DNA of 64,000 nucleotides from Lunularia cruciata (Eukaryota > Streptophyta > Marchantiopsida > Lunulariales > Lunulariaceae), in the NCBI GenBank assembly GCA_948567375.1, contig OX419758.1:1741001-1805000 (forward strand), in the 5' to 3' direction. The position numbers were made by a program, and so were the translations under genes. The notes under the pieces were generated by a model, which saw only the letters and a list, made by a program, of their open reading frames with translations, had not been told where the DNA came from and searched no databases. Shown in pieces: positions 56,970 to 64,000 of the stretch. Each line of letters begins with the position of its first letter. Position 1 is the stretch's first letter.

Positions 56970-59776
56970 ACTAGATGACACTTCTCAAGCACAGAATCGG
57001 TACATGTCAATGAAGCGAAGGAGAATCAATCTGCTTCAGCTAGATGGGTACTGATCTTCTAGGGTGAATGAGATTAGACAAACAGAAAAGAAATAAGTCA
57101 GATATTGTTGGATTCTCGGTGCAAGACATATAGCGAGCACAAAGATCCGGTTAATAATCAGAATAGGGAAGATGAATGTGGAGTTGTTTATTATTTTTTT
57201 AGCCTCAGGCCACAGTGCCACTTTCCCCTTTTCAGTCATACACCAGTCGACCCAATGATGCCTCAAACTTGGGGGCGACGGATTCCAGCTTCTGCACCCA
57301 GATTTGCGCGGATTCGGATACCGAGCATTCTGAAACATGCTCAAAGGATCCCTATTTTAGACATATGTTATAAAACCTCACCTTACAGGTGGAAAAAAAT
57401 CCTCAATTCAGATTAAATCGAAATAAATCACGAACGTTTCTTTCACCTGAATTTCAGCTATAGAGCTTGCACAATAGTCGTCCTGTAATTCATCTGCGAA
57501 CGGAAGCTTACGTATACTCGACCTACTGCAAACTGTCAGCAAGCTTTGAGAATGTGGATAGGCGCTATCTTCTCCTTGTGCATCGTATGATTCTCTATAA
57601 GTGAACTTTTAGAACTAGACAGTGCGGATGGGCTCCATTTTTCTGGGTTGTGCTGTTGAGCAATGGAACACGGATAAGGCGATATTCACTGTCGTCAGGC
57701 CACACAATTTCGGTATTTCCTTGAATCTACAGAGTAATATTAGGGGCATGGCATGCAATTGTGCAGAGATACATAACTGTATATTGTGTAATTACATGCA
57801 TAGCCCTCAAACCATCACAGTGTCTGAATACTTCAACTGGTAAATACTCCGATTGAAGTATTCTGGCTTCATTTCATCGAGAGGCAAGTACACAATGCCA
57901 ATTGCACATCGGCACGACGTACTTCCTTGCAACGTGGTACCTTGGTATAGGTTGCTACTTGCCAGATCATGCCTCAATCTAGGTTTAGATGTTACGATCG
58001 CTAGACTACAATGAAAAATGACAATCCTTGAGCCTTTCCGTTCTTTGTCAGTGGAGTTGGAACTCGTTTTAACTACAAGAAATAGATAGAGGCATTCATC
58101 GTTAAACGTCATGCACGATCAAGCGGGATCCAACAGAATCGGCAGCACTTTTCCAGAAAAACTTACAAGAAGGAAAGCCGTCAATGAATCTGCTCAATCT
58201 GCTCATAGTCTGTTGAGATAATATCATCAAGTCACATCCACTACTGTGAGAAGGCTGACAAAAGAAATCCGGGTTGACTTATTTCCATTAGAATGAATTT
58301 CAGGAACAACTGGAAAGCTCCCGAGAAGGGAGACATATCCCGACAACCTTGCCCAATCTACTCAATCATATCTGTATCGTTCATGACATCTCTACATGAA
58401 GGCGATTTTGATATCTGCCTAGAAACTCCTGGCTCTTCCTGTCTAAAACGAACTATATTATAATCGAAAGTTTTACTATCATACTGTGAAAATTCTACTC
58501 AACACTCCAGCGGAGCAAGCTTTTATAATATTCGTTGTCCACCAAGAGTAGTGACGGTACGGTTTGGCTTTTCTCAATTTTGTTAATATTCTCTACTCAG
58601 TGCTGAGTTGCGCTTATTTTCATTCACCATTAACGGCCTTCATACACGACGAAGAGAAACGAAGAAACACGCTTTTGACAGTTTACCTCACTCGATGGAG
58701 TTGCTTCCAGGAGCAGGACGACGAGCTCCATTCGCCGCTTCTCGAGAGAATGGTCAAGTTGGAATGAGCATACCTGGACACGGCGGCATGCATGTATCTG
58801 TGTATAAACATATCGTGCATATAGTAATGAATGTTTCACAGTGCTGAGTGCTCATATATTGTAGTCATATCAGTATGTGGAGGGAGCTGGCAGGTGAAGA
58901 CGCTATGTTCGGAACCTGCAGAAATATATTCAAAAACAAATTAATTGTATGATGCGACCCCGAGGCTTTGAAAATATATGCACACCAGAACTTATCGTCG
59001 AAGGATAACACAATTCATCTGCACCCACAATCGTGTCAGGATTGGGATCCACGGAGAACGAAACTTTGACGGCAGTCAAATGAAGATAGCATTGTACTGT
59101 TATTAGATAGGATCCTTGAGCTTAGCAAGAAACTACGAGTTGGTCCCACTTTAACAGCAATGCAGCACTCGTCATGAGACAGTCCTGAAGATGTCCTTAG
59201 TCTACTCGAATGTGATGGTCCCCACCCACATATATACAGGAACTTACACTGTCGGCTTAAATTTCATGTATGGAACGTGAGGTGAACCTGCTCGAACGCA
59301 TATAAGAAAGACCTATCAGGACTATAACGACAAATTTGCGCGAGTTAGACTCATGTCTGCTTGCGCTTAACACGAGTGCTGATGCTAGGGTTACTGTCTC
59401 TTGGTAACTTTGCATGTGCAGATCCTCCAGCAGTGAGGACATCTGGTCCTCTACATGAAGTTTTGACTGCTCGAAGTGACTAGATAACCGACGATTCTGT
59501 TGTATGATGGCATTCTCTGTGTTGTCTTGTGGTTAGAGTTGCCATCTAGTTCGAGGAAGATGAAATTCAATAAAGTATAGAAGTATGGATGAATAGCGCC
59601 TAGTTTCCTGCTGAGTATAAAGTAACTGTCTATTTGACATCAATCTTAGCAATTATTCCTCGGATACTATAACTATTGACCGGTACTAAAAAAATCAATC
59701 ATAGCTACAGTTCAATGAGTTGCATATCTAAGGCTGCAGAGTTTTCGGCTCAATTTAAATATTCGTCAGAGAACGA
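56970..59776. other. Intergenic, no gene recognised
   Basis: Frames of 60-103 codons occur on both strands without recognisable motifs. The 3' UTR of the phytocyanin gene should lie in the first few hundred bases. Confidence 0.45.
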
Positions 59777-59780
59777 TGAC

Positions 59781-59790
59781 TATATAAACG
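59781..59790 (+). promoter_or_regulatory. Putative TATA box of FRO-C
   Basis: TATATAAACG, about 456 bp upstream of the ATG. Comparable boxes lie about 405 and 440 bp upstream of FRO-A and FRO-B. Confidence 0.6.
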
Positions 59791-60240
59791 AGCCATGAGA
59801 TAGGTCTCACAGCAGTTTCGGGCTCAAGTTCCTGCGTCTTCCAAGTTGGCGTGTTTGGCATAAAGCGTGCATCTCGCTCCACCGAGAATTCTCTTGACCT
59901 TTCCCATGCTCGGTGACATATGACGAGCTAGTAAGTTTTGAAGAAAGAGTTGCAGTCTCCCAGGAGTTTTCAGAGGACTAGCATATTTATATCTTGTTTC
60001 TGACAATTCTTCATTGTTCTTTCAATGATAGTTATGTTCAGACTAGCTCGCTTACAACTCCATTTAAGGATCCAGAGTCTCAGATATTTAGATCGACAAG
60101 AGCTAAATTATTCACATTGTATAACCAAATAAACTATTAATCTTACTGTTTTAATCTGTTCTACTGGTGTAAACAGGTCCTGCTTTCACAGGGGTGATTG
60201 CTCAAGTTCGGTTAGCTGTAGCTCATCTTTATAATTTAAA

Positions 60241-63200
60241 ATGGCTTCTGCAATGGCAACCTATGTCAAAGGAGCGTCGCAAGTGAGTTTGGTGCTGCGG
60301 GTTCTGATGGGTTCAGCTTTTGCATGGTGGTGGCTGTTTTGGTTCCTCCAGCCAATTGAGAAAGCAAGATTGTGGTTGCGTGAAGTAGATCCCAAGATGA
60401 ACTCTACTTTTATGGGGACAAGAGGTGCGTTCATTGCAGAAACATCTCACCCTGTATCGCCTACATGACAAAGTGGATCCTTCTATCTTATGAAAGCCAG
60501 TGTCTTGATTCGCTTCTCAAAAGATATTGTCGAGTGAGCCCCAGACTTCAGCTAAACTCTTGGGGAATCGGTGAACTACTGCAGGTTCCACATTTTTGCT
60601 GCAAATTATGCCCTTCATGGTGATTGCTGTACTGAGTTACTTTGTCATTGTGCTCCGAAAGAGGACCAAGCCATCAAAACCAACTCCGAGGTAACTGAGC
60701 GCCTTTGTAGTTCTCTTTCTGCATCGGTTTCTGAAATAACGTTTCATGGATTCGTCACCGAGACCTTGTTATTAATATCTTCTGTCGTCTCCCATAACAG
60801 GAGCCTAAGTTCAGATGACAAGTCCAAGGTGGGCTTATGGTCACAGATCATAATCTTAAAAAGTCCTTTAGGAATGCTGACACTCGCCGACATCATCTTC
60901 ATCTCTGTTAACCTGTTTCTTGTCATCTGGTATTTTACGAAAATGTCAGTTGATAAAGCACGGGTTATCGATCAAACAAAGCAAAAAGCTGGAGCCCATA
61001 GCAGGTTAGTGATCAAAAACTCTGCTGGGCAGAGTATCTTCACTGGTTCATCTGTATTTAGACATATTACTTGTTTTCACTGCATGAACTAGGCTACCAT
61101 AAAACTCAAAAGAAACTGATCATGGATTGATGAACGTTTTCCCTGAGCAGATCCGCACAGAAGCTCGAAAGCATGGGTGTATATCTCGGGAAGGCAGCAC
61201 TGATCCCATTCGCGCTTCTTTGGGTTCCTGTGTCCCGGGGTTCGCCGATCTTGCGCGTTTGTGGAATACCTTTTGAGCAGGCCGTGAAGTATCACACATG
61301 GCTCGGGCTACTCACGGTGTGGATACTCATAGGACATGGATCGGTGTTCTTTGCTTACTACCCCTCCATCCATCACACATCTGAGGTAACTGAGCTTGAT
61401 ATCCAGTATCTTCAAAAATATTATAATATCTTAATATCTCCTTCATGATGAGTATTGGATTCTAGTTCATAATTAGGGCTTCAACTACATATGAAAAAGC
61501 TAATAGTTCATCTCTCTCTCTCTCTCTCTCTCTTACTAAAATTACCCTCAACTGCCTTCTATGCTCTTAGTTCTGTAAAGTTTTGCAAACTTTACAGAAC
61601 TGAACAATCCATATGTTGTGATCTTTGCAGCTATGGACTTGGACACACCATGGAATAGCATTCTTTCCGGGCATAATTGCCCTCGCAGCGGGCATCATCA
61701 TGCTAGTGACGGCTTTGGAAACAATGAGAAGGAGAAACTTCAACCTCTTCTTCATGGCTCACCATCTCTATTTGGTCTTCTTTCTCTTCTTCCTCTTCCA
61801 CTGCCAGTCTCAGATGGTTTATGTCATTGTTCCAATCCTTCTGTTTTTCCTCGATCGGTTTATGCGCTTGGTACAGTCAAGAAAATCTGTGGATGTGCTG
61901 TCAACGAGAGTGCTGCCATCTGGTGCCATCGAACTGAAGTTCGCCAAGCCAACAAGTAAGGCGAATCTCTTGTTTGACTCCCCTCTTGTCACCATAGCCG
62001 CTGTTTCTTTCCATATCTAAATCTTCTCTGTTGAACATTTTCTTCTCCGTCACTCATTTAAAATATGTTGCGTGAAACAGACTTGGAGTACCATGCCCTC
62101 AGCTTTCTATATGTTCTGCTACCGAGCGTTTCGAGATTCGAGTGGCATCCTTTCAGCGTAGCGTCTAGCCCACTCGACAATTCCAACCAGATCTGTATCT
62201 ATATCAAGCCCTTGGGTGGCTATACACGGGACATCCACGATGCACTGATTGATAGCAAGCACGGTAAAGAAGTTGGAAAGCTGAACTGCCCATTCGGTTT
62301 CAAGGTTGCCTTAGAGGGACCTTATGGAGACGAGACCAACTTTTACCTCCGGTAAGAATAGATGTATCATCTGCCAAAGTGTTAAGATAATCAGAAGTCT
62401 ACAACAGTCGCTTACTTAGTTGAAGAAACGCTTCTTGGTTTAGGCTCCTCTAAACCCTTACTTGTCCTTTGCAGGTATAGAAATCTGGTTCTAGTAGCAG
62501 GAGGCATAGGTGTCACTCCCTTCCTCGCAATTGTCCGAGATGTTCTGTATAGACATAAAGCTCAGCAGGAAAGTCTCCCAACGTCCATTCAGCTGATCTT
62601 TTGTGTGAGGAACCGAAAGGATCTTTTTCTTCTGAACACATTAAAGCCTCAAGAGATCCTTCCCGATTATGAAGGGCGTGTGCAGATCATTATTCATGCT
62701 TATGTCACAGCTAGAGCTGAAATTGTGAAAGATGAAGAGAAGGACAGTTCCCAATCTGGTATGGACGTTGTACCATATGAGCAATTCAGCTACGCTCACT
62801 TGAATGAACCTCCTGTTCAATACTATGGACCGCCACTTGAAGTTGTTCAGGGCATTTCAGGTCGGGTAGCTACGGCATCCAACTTTTGGGTGGGAGCAAC
62901 AGTTTTCGCCACCCTGCTGGGGTACTTGATGATTTGGGGTATCTTCAACGAGACTTTCTTGGAGCAATCCGTTCCCAATTACGGTGAAGCTTTCCTCTAC
63001 TGCTTAGCCATGGGGATCGCTGTAGTATTCTGTGGAGGAGGAGTGATGGCTATTTGGTCAGTCGTTGACAAGAGGAGGTTAGTGAGGCGGGCTTCTGAAG
63101 GATCTTCTCCTTCCATGCCTCCCTCTCCTGTCAAAGAAGTGGTACAAGATGGTCTGAGTAGTGATGCGGGTGCTCAATTTTCAGGGTGGCAAGGGGATGT

Positions 63201-63500
63201 GACTTTGGGAAGGAGACCAAACTGGAACGGTAAGAACTGTACTTAGCTATTGAGGTTTAGTTCGCTGTAAGTTTTTGCTCCTTCCTCGTAATTCTGCACT
63301 GCTTACTGATGGTCACACATGTATTCATAACAGATTTATTCGGTGAATATGCCAAGCAATACGAGGGCAAAAATGTAGGGGTACTTGTTTCTGGTGGCCA
63401 ACATATGCAGGCGGATGTTGCCACAGAATGCAAGCGTTACACTGTCTCCAGTCAATCTGCGGTGGCTTTCCACTATCACTCTGTCAGCTTTGAGTTGTGA
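60241..63500 (+). CDS. FRO: FRO-C: ferric-chelate reductase (FRO family), intact, 8 exons, 748 aa
   Basis: Third intact FRO paralogue, on the opposite strand. Exons: 60241-60424, 60585-60690, 60801-61004, 61151-61385, 61631-61955, 62081-62351, 62475-63229, 63334-63500. All introns are GT-AG (104-245 bp) and the frame is open over 748 codons. By residue: membrane segment 15-40 (AWWWLFWFLQPI); further spans about 65-85, 121-140, 178-192; haem pair H213-x13-H227 in the fifth span; H287/H288 and H300 in another; HPFSVASSP at 374-382 (FAD); GPYGD at 431-435; GGIGVTP at 451-457 (NADPH); two spans at about 578-600 and 611-636; GVLVSGG at 709-715; end HSVSFEL. The length is close to that of known plant FROs. 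It should reduce Fe(III) or Cu(II) across the plasma membrane or an organelle envelope; which one cannot be told here. Intron 4 holds a TC microsatellite and a perfect hairpin. Confidence 0.95.
61511..61532 (+). repeat. (TC)n microsatellite in FRO-C intron 4
   Basis: Eleven TC units upstream of the exon 5 acceptor, adding to a pyrimidine-rich intron end. Confidence 0.95.
61570..61600. repeat. Perfect 14-bp hairpin in FRO-C intron 4
   Basis: GTTCTGTAAAGTTT at 61570-61583, loop TGC, exact complement at 61587-61600, ending 30 bp before exon 5. Confidence 0.9.
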
Positions 63501-64000
63501 GTAATTTGAAATTCATTATATTGACAACCGGTCTGTCGTCGACTTCGATCCAGCTTGGACGATGAGTAGAAGCCAGCTTCGACACTCGAGAGAATTAAAA
63601 CTTTAGCCCTAAAGGTTTGAGCTGTGAGTGATATTCGAAATCAATACATGGACGACTGCTTTGTCGTGGAGCACGATCCCCAAGATGAGGAAATGCCAGC
63701 TTCGGCATTCGAGAGCACCATATACGAGAAACAGAGCATCTAGGAAGTGACTTAATACGAGCTTGTAGTTATACGAATTTCATGAAATTTGCCAAGGGAC
63801 TTTGTACGCCATTGTAAGCAAAGGGCAATTGTAGACCTAGGTCCAGTGCGGTACCACACAGCTCTGCAGTTTCAGGACACCTTTTAGCGAGTGCTCAAAC
63901 ACCGCGTCTTGTATATGGATTCGGGTTCTCTAGTATATTGCGCCTCTTCAATGTGAGGCTTTATTTCTTTAATATAGAGAAGATGATTTCACATTGCAAC
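63501..64000 (+). other. FRO-C 3' flank
   Basis: Probably the 3' UTR and beyond. A partial internal repeat is visible: GTGAGTAATTTGAAATTCATTATATTGACAAC-like sequence at about 63497 recurs at about 63624. In both, words such as GATGAG and CCAGCTTCG(A/G)CA(C/T)TCGAGAG follow, so a unit of roughly 125 bp is duplicated right after the stop codon. Confidence 0.6.

Noticed and set aside
57036-57416. Overlapping 102-103-codon ORFs on both strands after the phytocyanin gene
   Set aside because: Opposite-strand frames of similar length with no motif; likely chance frames in 3' UTR or spacer.

Overview
The window looks like nuclear DNA of a land plant, most likely a seed-free one such as a moss (inference). 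It has spliced genes with short GT-AG introns of about 100-350 bp, plant-specific families (ferric reductase oxidase, phytocyanin), wide intergenic space, and many decayed LTR retrotransposons. No tRNA, rRNA, CRISPR or bacterial-type operon was seen.

The functional core is a cluster of FRO (ferric-chelate reductase) genes. Three copies are intact. FRO-A (minus, 26469-22900) and FRO-B (minus, 37899-34431) encode 742 residues each, and FRO-C (plus, 60241-63500) encodes 748. Each has eight exons; exons 4, 5, 6 and 8 are exactly 235, 325, 271 and 167 bp in all three. A fourth, minus-strand copy (about 46950-48300) is a pseudogene. Each intact copy has a TATA-like box about 400-460 bp upstream of its ATG. 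The only other confident host gene is a four-exon, GPI-anchored early-nodulin-like phytocyanin (plus, 55605-56969).

Layout: 0-2.2 kb holds a noncoding block duplicated at 32.0-33.5 kb. 2.8-20.2 kb is a nest of LTR retrotransposons: a Ty3/gypsy element (G2) split by a chromodomain Ty3/gypsy element with both LTRs (G1), flanked by two copies of an unidentified gag-like-only LTR element (X). 20.2-38 kb holds FRO-A and FRO-B. 38-43.5 kb has no recognised gene. 43.5-45 kb holds two convergent remnants of an unidentified repeat (Y) with a conserved 3' end. 46.9-48.3 kb is the FRO relic, itself hit by Y insertions. 48.3-52.5 kb is a degenerate Ty1/copia element with an X copy inserted in it. 53.16-53.79 kb is a MITE with 20-bp terminal inverted repeats. 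55.6-57 kb is the phytocyanin gene and 60.2-63.5 kb is FRO-C.

The FRO products would work at a membrane, passing electrons from NAD(P)H through FAD and two haems to Fe(III) or Cu(II) on the other side. Exon coordinates were derived by hand from splice consensus, reading phase and comparison of the three paralogues. Element names G1, G2, X and Y are local labels.
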